DNA of 64,000 bases, taken from the NCBI RefSeq assembly GCF_905147045.1, contig NC_065894.1:13863501-13927500 (forward strand), read 5' to 3'. Under the pieces are notes generated by a model. It had not been told where the DNA came from, made no database searches, and saw nothing but the letters and a program-made list of their open reading frames with translations. Of this stretch, positions 21,417 through 31,992 are shown one piece after another. Position 1 is the first letter of the stretch. Every line of letters starts with the position of its first letter. This DNA is from Nymphalis io. Lineage: Eukaryota > Arthropoda > Insecta > Lepidoptera > Nymphalidae. The position numbers were made by a program, and so were the translations under genes.

Positions 21417-22890
21417 TTTTTCTTTTTTTTGATATGCCCCGGGATGGCAAATGACTCTACTCCACCTGATGGTAAGTGGTAGTAGAGTCCAAACGCGAGG
21501 ACGGCCAGTACAGTCGGGAAGAATGTTCTGTACTAGCCGTCCCCGCCTTGCCGGCCCGCAAGATGCCTCTTCACGCCTCGTTTGAAGGAACCCGGGTTGT
21601 AAGAGGAGGGGAATACGTGAGCTGGTAAGGAATTCCATTTTTTGGTATGCCTCGATGTAATCCCTTGGACTAAGGTCGCAGCGAACGTCCATCCCCAGTA
21701 TGGCGATTTTGCTTTTTATCATCAGCGGTGTGCCAAAATGGTGACTTTTTCGCTGTGAGAGCGCATACCTGTGTTTTCTTGGCATTAAACTCAACAAGAT
21801 TATCAGAACCCCATTTGGCGATGAGCTCTAATGTCCTATCGAGTTCAATGACAAGATTCTTCCGCCTCTCCTCAGTTTCCGTCCGCCCAGCCACTGCGCG
21901 TCCGTGGTATCCACCATGCACTGTACTATCGTCTGCATAGCAATGTATGTTCCCAAGAGAGAGCATATCATTGATATGCAAAAGAAAGAGTGTGGGAGAT
22001 AGCACAGATCCCTGGGGGACCCCAGCATTCACTACATAGAATTGTGAAGCGCAACCATCTACTAAAACACGAAGGCTACGCTTGTGTAGGAAGCTGGCAA
22101 TCCTGGTGCATAGCTGAGCAGGCAGACCATATGCCGGTAGCTTGGAGAGAAGACTTCTGTGCCAGACCCTGTCGAAAGCCTTGGAGATATCGAGGCTGAC
22201 AGCCAACGATTCTCCATGCTTGTCGATAGCTTCACCCTAGAGGTGTGTTACGTACGCTAGAAGATCACCTGTGGACCGTTTTGGTCGAAACCCGTACTGA
22301 CGATCATTAATTAGACAGCGATCTTCTAGGTAATGGATCAATTGGTTGTTAAGAATCCATTCCATCACCTTACAAATTACTGAGGTGATAGCTATTGGTC
22401 GATAATTTGCCGAGTCAGACCGATCCCCTTTTTTGGGAACCGCTTGCACATTAGCTCTTCTCCAAGCCTCCGGCACACATCCCGAAGAGAGAGAAAGTTG
22501 GAACAGGCGCGTTAACACAGAAGACAGCTCCGCCGCGCACTTCTTCAGCACTATGGCTGGTATTCCATCGGGACCGCTAGCTTTCCGTATATCAAGTGAT
22601 TGCAGCTCCGCACGCACATCACGTTGCCTGATTTTGATGTCAGGCATCGTGTGGCCATATGAAGGTATTGTTGGTGGCAGCGCACTACAATCATCGATCA
22701 CGGAGTTGTCGGCAAAGAGTTTAGCCAGGAGATCGGCTTTCTCCTGCGGACTGTGAGCTAGCGATCCGTCCGGATTTCTGAGCGGTGGAAATCGTTTTGC
22801 AATGCGAGGAATCCTAGGATGCGAAATAAGGTCATGACCAATCTGTACAATGCGCTGTGCATCCGCTCTCGTGTATGCCTTCCTACAGGA
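21417..22890 (-). mobile_element. Jockey-like LINE, 3' part (split by Gypsy element)
   Basis: Reverse transcriptase segments on the - strand. 22701 down to 22237 has KASGPDGIP, VPKKGDRSDSANYRPIAI and YGFRPKRSTGDLLAY. 22206 down to 21670 has DISKAFDRVWH (motif A), AGVPQGSVLSP (motif B), CYADDSTV (motif C, both Asp present) and EFNAKKTQVCAL. A stop separates the two near 22237, and the region after AKKTQVCAL is deleted relative to the copy at 55076-55990. The T-rich left edge (21417-21433) is the element's tail. Its 5' continuation is at 28898-29322, beyond the Gypsy insertion. Confidence 0.9.
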
Positions 22891-23012
22891 TGTAGTGTAA
22901 TAAGTAGTATGTAAGTCAGATGGCGTATAAATATTAAGATCGTTGCACTAATTAGTCAGTAATAAATCATCTTCTACCAAATACACTCGTTTCAATAACA
23001 TAAGTCCCCTCA
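22891..23012 (+). repeat. 5' LTR of Gypsy A
   Basis: Starts tgtagtgtaataag and ends taagtcccctca, the TG...CA form. It is followed directly by tggcgaccctgcc. Confidence 0.92.
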
Positions 23013-23030
23013 TGGCGACCCTGCCATATT
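23013..23030 (+). promoter_or_regulatory. Primer-binding site of Gypsy A
   Basis: tggcgaccctgcc follows the 5' LTR without a gap. It resembles the tRNA-Arg type site of mdg1/412 elements (established for that group), where reverse transcription is primed. Confidence 0.7.
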
Positions 23031-23190
23031 TGGGGCGCGCGACGCGAATTTGATCGCAGTATAGTGTTGCATCTCCAAAATCGGACGATGAGTTGAAGAA
23101 TTGGATATAAGTTCAAATTAAAGCAATATGTAGAAATTTTAAACTTAAATTCTTCGTTACTGTTTTACTAAAAAAAAAAAAAAATTAACT

Positions 23191-23415
23191 ATGTGCCGAT
23201 CCAGTGTCGAGAAAGAAACAGTATTTGTAAATCAGAACGCCGCAGGCTCGAACCAGGCACAAGTTGAAGAAATACGAATGCATCTGTCTACAATCAGCAT
23301 AGTTTTATTGGTTATTTGTGTGCTACTGGGCATTGCGGCACTGTACTTTATTTATAAAAAGTACAAAAAATGCCATAAAAATTGGATATCGGAGAGATCA
23401 CGCAAAACAACTTAA
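23191..23415 (+). CDS. Small single-pass membrane protein ORF of Gypsy A
   Basis: A 74-codon frame located after the primer-binding site and before gag. The first 30 residues are polar. About residues 34-57 form one strong hydrophobic segment (ISIVLLVICVLLGIAALYFI), followed by a basic Lys/Tyr/Cys-rich tail (KKYKKCHKNW). No signal peptide or catalytic motif is visible. I do not know the function. It is too short to be an envelope protein and lies at the wrong end of the element for one. The frame is intact although the rest of the element is damaged. Confidence 0.5.
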   Translation: MCRSSVEKETVFVNQNAAGSNQAQVEEIRMHLSTISIVLLVICVLLGIAALYFIYKKYKKCHKNWISERSRKTT

Positions 23416-23820
23416 GACGGTCATTCACCCGCGCAAGAGACATACCCAACCAGTAGAGAAGTAACGGCATTAGAATTACGAAGAAAGTGCGTGAAAACCA
23501 GGTGTTTATATTTAATATTAATAAAAAGTGCGTGAGTGTTTTGTAAAGTGATCCAATAACATTTCAGAAATAAACTTTGAACTGTTAAAATGACTATTTA
23601 TAAACTTTAAGGTGTTTTTTTTAACGAATTAGTGTAGAATCTAGTAAAATAAATGTATCCTATTAATATTATTTAATCGATTAAGTATGTATAATGTAAA
23701 CAAAGAGTTTCATATTGCAATGTATCAGGTCGTAGCCCCTACCATGGTAACTACTCGTAATGAGTAGTGAGTTAATATACTTGGTATGTATTTCTTTTAT
23801 AAATATGTTGTTATAAGGGA

Positions 23821-25075
23821 ATGGAAGATGATTTAGTTAAATGTTTAGATGAACTTAAATTGATAAGAAAATATTTAATTAAGAAGGGAAAGTTAAGATT
23901 ACAAGGTAATGTTATAAAAAATAAGTTAGCGGAAACTGAGAAAATATTTGAGAAAAGTTCGAATATAATCCAATGTATTGCTTCTAAAGAAATAAAGCCT
24001 AAGTCTCTTACATTCATTGCTTCAATATATTCAATAAGCGATGAAATAAAGTCATACCACTCACAAATTATCAATTTATGTTCTAAGCCTGCATGTCATA
24101 TGAGTAGTAGTGACAGTGACAGCGAAACGTGTTCGAATCCTGAACTAAAAATGGAGTTCGATTTGAAAACAGCATGTAGTTTAATTCCTGTTATGAATAA
24201 TAACGAAAACAGCATTAAAGGTATCATTGACTCTATAGAAATGTATTCGGATATGTTGTCATCATCGGGTCAAAAATTACTAATTACATTTGTTTTAAAA
24301 AGTAGGCTGTCACAGAATGCTAAATTACGAATGTTACCTGAATACAGTTCTACAAAAGACTTAATTAAGGATTTAAAAAACAAATTATTGGTAAAGAAAA
24401 GTCCTACCGCAATACAATCACGGCTACAAACTGTATCTCAAGGAAATCGCACTATAGAACAGTTTGGAACCGAGATAAAAAAATTTTTTTGTTTGTTTAA
24501 CGATAGCTCAGGCAGACGGCGATGCTGAAAAATACGAAATTTTAAAACCTATTAATGAGCGATTCGCAATACAACGTTTTTCTGACGGTCTAAGAAATTC
24601 AAGACTAAGTACGATTATTGCAGCACGCAACTACAAACACCTAAACGAGGCGATTCAAGCTGCGAAAGATGAAGAGCTGTCAGCTGCATCTTCGTCGCGA
24701 GGTGAGGATGTCATGCATTTCTCCACTCGTGGAATAGGTAAGTCACATTCTTATTTTAATTCCCATACTAGACCATAGATTCGCGGCCAAAGATCATATT
24801 TCCCACAAAATAACGCAGGTAAGCCAAATAATTCCAGTTATTTTAACAATCGAAGAAATTTTAATAATTATCCACGCGGCCAAACATATTACCATGGTAG
24901 ACCTAAATTTCATAAATTGAATCGCGGACGAGATTCGAACGAGAATCCATCGAGTTCGATATCTCGTGGTAGTGGCAATAGAAACAGAGTATTTTATTCA
25001 GAAAAACTTGAACAAAATCAATCCGTAAACGCAGATAATAATAGTGAAATGCAGTTTTTTCGTGTTGAAACATAA
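23821..25075 (+). pseudogene. gag of Gypsy A, frameshifted
   Basis: A first frame (23821-24528) carries the Lys/Glu-rich N-terminal part and the start of a capsid-like region. Near 24477-24490, a run of A followed by a run of T breaks the frame. Capsid-like codons continue in the next frame (ERFAIQRFSDGLRN, ARNYKHLNEAIQAA). An Asn/Arg/Gly-rich nucleocapsid-like tail without CCHC knuckles ends at a TAA (25073-25075). There is one further stop in the tail near 24777. It forms the particle shell in intact relatives. Confidence 0.8.
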
Positions 25076-25715
25076 CATTTTGGCATTAAATGGCAAAGCC
25101 AAATATTTATCATTTTTTATTAACAATAGGAAATATTTTTGGTTAGTAGATACAGGAGCATCATTATCTGTAATAAAGAAACAGGCATTACCCAGTAACA
25201 GTAAAGTAATTAGAGACGAAACTATCATAAATGGTATTGGAGGTAAAATTCAGTCCATAGGTTACACTGATGTCATCTTATTTCATCGTGATCAACAGTT
25301 TCATGTTGACTTTAATATAAGGCTACATGTTTTCAATAACTTACCTTTAAAGGCTGACGGTATTTTAGGTTTAGATTTTCTGTGTCGCTACGTATCAAGT
25401 ATCAACTTTGATAACAATTCCATTACCTTAAACAAATATGGAATGGAATGTTCCTTACCACTTTATGATTCGTTGAATTATTCTAATGAAAGTTTACTTA
25501 TACCTGCGCGTTGTGAATCATTTCATTACTTACTTTTGGATAATGATTCGGAAAATGACTTTGTTATCCACAGTCAGCAATTAGCTGATAACGTTTTCCT
25601 TGCAGGTTGTATCAGTAGGATACGAAATAACAGATTACTTGTTAAAACTTTAAATACCAATGAACATGATGTTACTTTGCCAATGTTTCAACCGGAAATA
25701 TATTCGAGATTATGA
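25044..25715 (+). CDS. Protease region of Gypsy A pol
   Basis: Overlaps the end of gag by 32 bases in the +1 frame relative to the gag tail. The catalytic motif is WLVDTGASLSVI, and the family's ILGLDFL motif follows about 75 residues later. It is an aspartic protease that matures the polyprotein in intact relatives. The frame ends at 25715, and the polymerase follows in another frame. Confidence 0.85.
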   Translation: MKCSFFVLKHNILALNGKAKYLSFFINNRKYFWLVDTGASLSVIKKQALPSNSKVIRDETIINGIGGKIQSIGYTDVILFHRDQQFHVDFNIRLHVFNNLPLKADGILGLDFLCRYVSSINFDNNSITLNKYGMECSLPLYDSLNYSNESLLIPARCESFHYLLLDNDSENDFVIHSQQLADNVFLAGCISRIRNNRLLVKTLNTNEHDVTLPMFQPEIYSRL

Positions 25716-26720
25716 GTTATGCGACTTTAGGTCAACTGCTAATGACTTAAATAGGGCTAAAGCTTCATTAAACATTTTAAATTTAAATCACCTCAATACA
25801 GAGGAGCGCAAATCCATTCAGGATATATGTGCAAAGTATTCAGATGTTTTCTTTTTGCCAGGCGATAAATTAAATACTACCAATATTTATCAACAATCAA
25901 TTACTTTGAAACCAAATACGAGTCCGGTATATGTTAAGCAGTATAGATTACCCCATTCTTTAAAAAATGAGGTTAATAATCAAATTACAGAAATGCTTAA
26001 CATTATAGAAGAAGCTAAGAGCGAGTGGTCAAGCCCAATTTTGTTAGTACCGAAAAAAAGTGATAGTGATAAAAAGTGGAGACTTGCTATCGACTATCGG
26101 AAACTTAATGACTGCATTGTGGACGATAAGTTCCCTTTGCCAAATATAAATGAAATTTTAGACTCTCTCTGTGGTTCTATCTATTTCTCACACTTAGATC
26201 TTAATCAAAGTTACTATCAGGTAGAGTTAGATAAACGAAGTAGGGAATACACGGCTTTTACGACAAACACTGGTCAAAACCAAATGAAAAGATTACTTAA
26301 GACCCATTGGGTCTTAAGACTAGTCCTAGCGCTTTTAGCAGAGCCATGTCAGTTGCAATGTCAGGGTTAACATTTGATAAGTGTTTTGTTTATTTAGATG
26401 ATTTAGTTGTATTTGGAAGAAATTTGAGCGTACATAATAAAAATTTGATTGACGTTATGGAAAGGCTAAGAAAAGTTAATTTAAAATTAAATCCCAAGAA
26501 ATGTAATTTTTTGAAGAAAGAAATTCTTTATTTAGGACATTTAGTTTCAAAAGATGGAGTTTTACCTGACCCTGCAAAAATCGAAATCCTACAAAAATAT
26601 CCCATACCTACTAATACTGACGAAGTTAAAAGGTTCGTAGCGTTTTGTAATTATTATCGAAAAATTTTTTTATCAAAAATTTATCAAAAATTTTGCCGAA
26701 ATAACATATCCCTTAAATAA
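25660..26720 (+). pseudogene. Reverse transcriptase of Gypsy A, broken by two local rearrangements
   Basis: The first part has SPILLVPKK, WRLAIDYRKLND and HLDLNQSYYQ (motif A with its Asp). At 26296-26318 a perfect palindrome replaces the expected codons just before GLKTSPSAF, and the frame changes. The second part has FVYLDDLVVF (motif C, both Asp) and LKLNPKKC, then breaks at a short tandem duplication of tatcaaaaatt near 26671-26694. It makes cDNA in intact relatives; inactive as read. Confidence 0.88.
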
Positions 26721-26759
26721 ATTAACGAGAAAATATGAACGATTTGTTTGGACTGAAGA

Positions 26760-27284
26760 GTGTCAAAAAAGTTTCGAAAAATTAAAACAGTCTTTGACAA
26801 GTCCCCCAGTATTAGAATTTCCCGTTTTTCAGAAAATAATGAATTCGTCATTCAAACTGACGCTTCAGGTACAGCAATTGGCGCTGTTTTGTGTAATCAA
26901 AATATGAAACCGGTAGCTTTTGCAAACAGACCTCTTAATAAAGCCGAAACAAACTACCCCACTATTCAAAAAGAGTTACTTGCTATAGTGTGGGCAGTAA
27001 AATACTTTAGACCATATGTATACGGTAGATCTTTTACGATTATGACAGACCATAGACCTTTATTATATCTATTCTCAATGAAAGACCCCTCAATTAGACT
27101 TCTTAAGTTTAGGTTAGCACTAGAAGAATACGACTTTAAAATTATATATGTAAGAGGTAAGGATAATAGCGTAGCGGACGCTTTGTCTAGAATTAGCATA
27201 ACATCGGACACTTTAAAACAAATGAACGAAGAAATATTGTTAGTTATGACTAGAGGCCAAAAGAGGCGTTTAGAAAAAACCTAA
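26760..27284 (+). CDS. RNase H region of Gypsy A pol
   Basis: Has FVIQTDASGTAIGAVL with the first catalytic Asp, KELLAIVWAVKYFRPY with the Glu, TIMTDHRPL with the next Asp, and KDNSVADALSR at the end, the standard Ty3/Gypsy arrangement. It removes the RNA strand from the hybrid. The frame is open, but it is cut off from the polymerase by the break near 26700 and ends at a TAA at 27282-27284. Confidence 0.87.
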   Translation: MSKKFRKIKTVFDKSPSIRISRFSENNEFVIQTDASGTAIGAVLCNQNMKPVAFANRPLNKAETNYPTIQKELLAIVWAVKYFRPYVYGRSFTIMTDHRPLLYLFSMKDPSIRLLKFRLALEEYDFKIIYVRGKDNSVADALSRISITSDTLKQMNEEILLVMTRGQKRRLEKT

Positions 27285-27342
27285 CGAATCGTGGCCTGAT
27301 CAACCACGAGTAGTTGAGGTACTAAAGATACCAAATGATTCA

Positions 27343-28284
27343 GTGGAAATGACTTTTATAAATAATGAGGAGTTAAATAAATTGAAAAATAATGATAATT
27401 TATACGAAGAGAAAGAATGTTTTATTTATAGTCTACGTAGAAAAATATTATATATTAATCTTAACTTTAGGGCACAATTTACGCGAGCCGAATTTGTGAC
27501 TAAGTTAGGAGAATTTTGTATAACTAGAAAAATAAATGAACTATGCATAGTAAAGAATAATGAAATTGAAAATATCATAAAAGAATTGTTAAAAGAAATA
27601 AAAGAACGTAAGGACTGGAGTGGTCCACGTATCTATCTTCTAAGAGGAGTTAAAAGAATATATGATGGGGAAGAAAGAAAATACATATTACATGACTTTC
27701 ATTTACTACCCACCGCAGGTCATGCAGGTGTGCGTAGAATGACAAATAATATTAAAAGAAAATTTTACTGGCCAGGCTTGGATAAAGATGTTAAAGCATT
27801 TGTGAGCAAGTGCGTTCAGTGTCAAAAAATGAAACATAGTAGGTATGTCAAGGCGCCCATGGACATAACTACAACGGCTTCACATGCTTTTGAAAAGATC
27901 TATCTTGACGGCGTAGGACCTTTGCAAAAGGACATTGAAGACAATTGCTACATTTTAACACTTTAATGTGAATTGACTAAGTTCGTAGAGGCCTATCCTC
28001 TAAAAAATAAGGACACGGTAAGTATAGCAAAAGCATTAGTTAATAATTTTATATTAAGGTTCGGGATACCAAACACCATAGCTACAGATCGTGGGACAGA
28101 GTTTGTATCTACTGTAATGGAACAGGTATGTAAAATTTTAAATATACAAAAATTGACTTCTACAGCTTATCACCACCAATCTATTGGTGCACTTGAAAAT
28201 TCGCATAAAAATTTAGGTGCTTTCTTACGCATTCAGTGTGATGGTCAGAAAGACACCTGGAGTCAATGGTTATCTTTTTGGTGA
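27343..28284 (+). pseudogene. Integrase of Gypsy A
   Basis: A zinc-binding HHCC domain (HDFHLLPTAGHAG, then CVQCQKMK) leads into the catalytic core: a damaged first-Asp region near 27910, DRGTEF with the second Asp, and a Glu in the GALENSH stretch about 35 residues later. A stop (27964-27966) lies inside the core and another follows at 28282-28284. Codons up to about 28697 still resemble an integrase tail in places. It inserts the cDNA in intact relatives. Confidence 0.83.
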
Positions 28285-28775
28285 TTTAGTTTTAATAATA
28301 CAATTCACACAGAAACGAAATACACACCATTCGAGCTAGTTTTTGGTAGACCTAGTGTAATACCTTGTAGAGTAAGTCAATATATTGAACCATTATATAA
28401 CCCAGATAATTATGCTTTAGATCTTAAGTTTAAGTTACAAGTAGCGCAGCAAGATGCTCGTGAAAATTTAATTTTAAGCAAACAAAATCGTAAATGTAAT
28501 TACGATAAATATACAAATAATGTAACTTATACAAATGGACAACTAATTTTAATTAAAAATGAAACGGCAAATAAACTGGACACACAGTGGATTGGACCAT
28601 TTGTAATTTTAGAAGATTTAGGACTAAATGTAAAAATTTTAAAATGTAATAAGCCTTATATTGTCCATAAAAATAGAACTAAACAATTTAAAACCTAAAT
28701 TCAATTATTATGTACCTATTCCTAAAAAAAAAATTGTATCAAAACATTTTTTTTTTTTCAATTCACCCCCCGAGG

Positions 28776-28897
28776 TGTAGTGTAATAAGTAGTATGTAAA
28801 TCAGATGGCGTATAAATATTAAGATCGTTGCACTAATTAGTCAGTAATAAATCATCTTCTACCAAATACACTCGTTTCAATAACATAAGTCCCCTCA
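28776..28897 (+). repeat. 3' LTR of Gypsy A
   Basis: The same 122 bases as the 5' LTR except one visible change (gtaaatcag here, gtaagtcag there). Preceded by a weak purine tract, gagg. Confidence 0.92.
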
Positions 28898-29322
28898 GGA
28901 CTTGGAATTTTCATTGTAGTTTGCTTTCAGTGAGTCAATGTTAGATGCCCCGCTAACGCAGCCGTTGATTCACGCGCGATATGCCGCCTGCTTAGATGAT
29001 ACAGCGTCGGCACATTCACGAGTTAACCAACGGTTACGCGTACCCCTACTGATGAGATCTGAGCTAGGAATGTAGTATTCCATTCCTAACATGATCTCAT
29101 CAGCAACAGCAGCGGCACTAGCTGTCGGGTCATTCCCACTGAAGCAACGTTCCTTCCATGGAACTGACGCATAGTAATCGCGCATACCGTCCCAATCTGC
29201 CGACTTATAGTGCCAAACGCGACGTTTGCATACCGCTGATGGCGGCAGCTTGGCCTGTGGCACTTTGGTAGATATAAGGCCGTGATCCGAAGAACCAAGT
29301 GGAGCTTGAACCACAACCACAA
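28898..29322 (-). mobile_element. Jockey-like LINE, 5' continuation of 21417-22890
   Basis: Frame on the - strand starting near 29320. It has SSDHGLI, the last catalytic motif region of the endonuclease, then RRVWHYKSADWDGM and TRECADAVSSKQAAYRA. It joins the LINE at 22890 when the Gypsy element is removed, as in the uninterrupted copy at 61250-63005. The LINE is truncated 5' of this point. Confidence 0.85.
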
Positions 29323-31644
29323 TGAGTTAATATTTGTTTATTTACAGGCAGGATAGGTACAAATTTAATTGTTTTTTATTAACTTTACCATGTAACCAAC
29401 TTAATAAATGAAAACCTTCCTGGGACATTAACAACAAATAATATTCCACAGTTCGGTAATTCTTATAATAATAAATGAACACTTCTTGTAAAAAAAACGT
29501 ACAGCGCGGAAATGCAGTCTGCATTATGGGCAGCTTTGCGTCGGGTGGGAATTGGGTGGTACTATTTTAAATTTGACTTAAACAATAAAAAAAAATAGAC
29601 ATTGTTATATTTCTGTGTTAACGTGTAAAACATGTTAACTTAGATATAATATTTATGTTTCAATGTAATATTAAATAAATTTAGTTGATGTAATGAAATA
29701 AACAAAGTCAGTAGAAAAAAAAAATTTACTTGACCTATTAATAAATTTAAATCGCATGTCAAAAACTAATTTATAAAGAAAAAATATTTACTTAATAAAA
29801 GACTATATCGATTATATAGAAAACATTAGTATCCGTTGATTTTCATACCGGATAACTAATAAATTTAATTGTATTTAATTCATATTCCATCGATTTCCTT
29901 ACAATAAAGTTAAAAGTAAATTTGCACAGCAACAATATAACAGTATCCTACCTAGATTTTATAAAAAATACTCAATTTCAAGAATAAGGGACATTAATAA
30001 CTACCAATTAAAAGGCAAAACTAAAACATGGTTAAAACAACTTAATTATGAAGACGTTGAGAAACTATTAACTACCTCACAAATGAACATTCACATCACA
30101 CGCTCAATTATAGCACACATACACACATTTATGCAGTCACGCGCGCACGGTTTGGATTAACTTACAATAATTAGTAATAAGACCCTTTGTAATACTTTTT
30201 AATAATTGCATGGGATGGAACTGACTTCTGAGTCACGGGTAACGCCAGTTCAGGAGTCAGGGCTACTTTTTATAATATGTATGTATTGGATAACAATAAA
30301 GTTTTATTATTAATATACCTAAATAAAAAAAAAAACTAACTTGGTGGAAAAGAGTACTTAACTATTGAGTTTGTTGTCAGTTCTTCTCGTTAGAATCTAT
30401 ATTCAAAAATATTATTTCGGATAAAGATGCTGTATGTATAAGAAGGCATAATGCATGTCATTTTTTGTAGAGTATGGTCAGTGCCCACACTTAAAGGATT
30501 AATATTCGCAACACAGGCAGGTGTTACCGTTGACTGATGTTGCCTCATAATTTTAATATCTAATGTAAATATCACACCGCGTCTTATATAATATAATTTT
30601 GTGACAGCGGTCGCTATGTTATCTAATACTGGAAGACTTTTAACGTGTAGTTACTGAAATTCCGTAGGAGCTAAAGAATAAAACATTGCAATCAAATAAC
30701 CAATTAGAATATCCGATTGGCCAAGATATATATCTACGAATTAATTACATACATTCAGGTACACGAGTATGCTCACAAAAAGGTTTGAACTAATAAAGAG
30801 TTCTTAATAATTAGCATTAAGATTTTATTGTACGATAGCGTTGTAAACGACAATGAATATTTTATTATTCATTTAATTAATGTGACAAAAGCTTCATGTT
30901 TCACATAAGTAAGGAGGAAAGTTTAAATATCAGTATATGTAGGTAGCTTAATAACTAACGTTTTAAAAATACCTATTAATCATAAAAGATTGAATGAAAT
31001 TGGCCCAGTCGTTACAACACCTGCACCACAGCCGAGCATTGGGACGTTTTACAGGCTGTTACTTCGTTATCACTTATTTAATTAGAAAAGTGTATTTCTA
31101 TTGAACATTTTTGAATAATAAAAGACGAGAATGAATTCTACCTTGTAAGAGAAGTAAACGAATTAGCATTTGGTCGAATGAGCGAGACCACCGTCACTGT
31201 ATTGTAAAGGATTTTTTTAATCTGTCGCTATTGTGCAAGTATTAAAAACAGATAACGTGGCTTATACTTTTGTCAACCAAGATACACTAAGCAATTGTGC
31301 CAGTTACCATTGTATTTTTATCTACTGTATTTTGTCAGTTTTTTGTATTAATACTTTAAGACTAGTTATTTAAATTGTAGGGACTTACTTGAAGTTGCAT
31401 AAATACCCACAGGATCACAATAATTTCTAAAACTATATTTTTAAATGAATAATTCATTGGTAATGATACGCAAATATAATAAATGGAGAATAGAAAAAGA
31501 TAAAAAATAAGATCATTATGGTTATAATATTCAGATTTAAATTTTTATCCAGAATTTAGCGTATACAAGTTATAACTTACTTTCTTTATCAATATGAAGA
31601 AAAGCTAAAAAATAAATAATTTTATTAACCAAAATTTGAAGATG
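29323..31644. other. Anonymous AT-rich DNA, partly repeated at 63006-64000
   Basis: 29323-29955 matches 63006-63637, and 31283-31610 matches 63673-64000; the middle part is absent there. About 29912-30161 (+) is open for about 83 codons, ending in AHGLD and a stop, and is followed by aacaataaagttttatta near 30290. This looks like the last codons and tail of an unclassified retroelement. No host exon was seen. Confidence 0.5.
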
Positions 31645-31992
31645 TTGATGTCCTCCTAATAGATTTCAGGCACGGCAGCCAATCTCAACAGATTAGCCAA
31701 CGGCGCAGGACATATTATAGTGCACAAGTGCGTGCGCAAACACAGGTGCATTCTCTATTCCCTCACTCTCATAATCCGACACGACCGGAAAGAGTTCAGG
31801 CGCAGGACCAACAGTTTTACGTGCTCTTTGAGGCACGGGAGTGTACACACTTCCAACTTCCAGACTCCGGGAAGCTACTGAGAATCTTTGACTGAAAAAC
31901 TCCCTAACTTTTTATCGGCCCGACCTGGAATTTGAACCCAGGATCTCGGGTTCTGCGGCCTTATATCTAGCCACTAGACCAACGAGGCAGTC
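31645..31992 (-). mobile_element. Second SINE family, copy 1
   Basis: On the - strand: gactgcctcgttggtctagtggctag (A box region) at the right end and gggttcaaattcc (B box) about 40 bases on. A long body ends near atgtcctcc. A second copy is at 34491-34851. Confidence 0.85.

Larger units (their letters stand above)
22891..28897 (+). mobile_element. Gypsy LTR retrotransposon A (mdg1/412-like), 6.0 kb
   Basis: Bounded by 122-bp LTRs (22891-23012 and 28776-28897) that differ at one visible position. The element carries a primer-binding site, a small membrane ORF, gag, protease, reverse transcriptase, RNase H and integrase in Gypsy order on the + strand, and no envelope gene. It inserted into a Jockey-like LINE. 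The uninterrupted site exists at 62573-62580, and gga (possibly agga) flanks both ends as the target duplication. Several frameshifts break gag and pol, so it is not autonomous as read. Confidence 0.93.
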
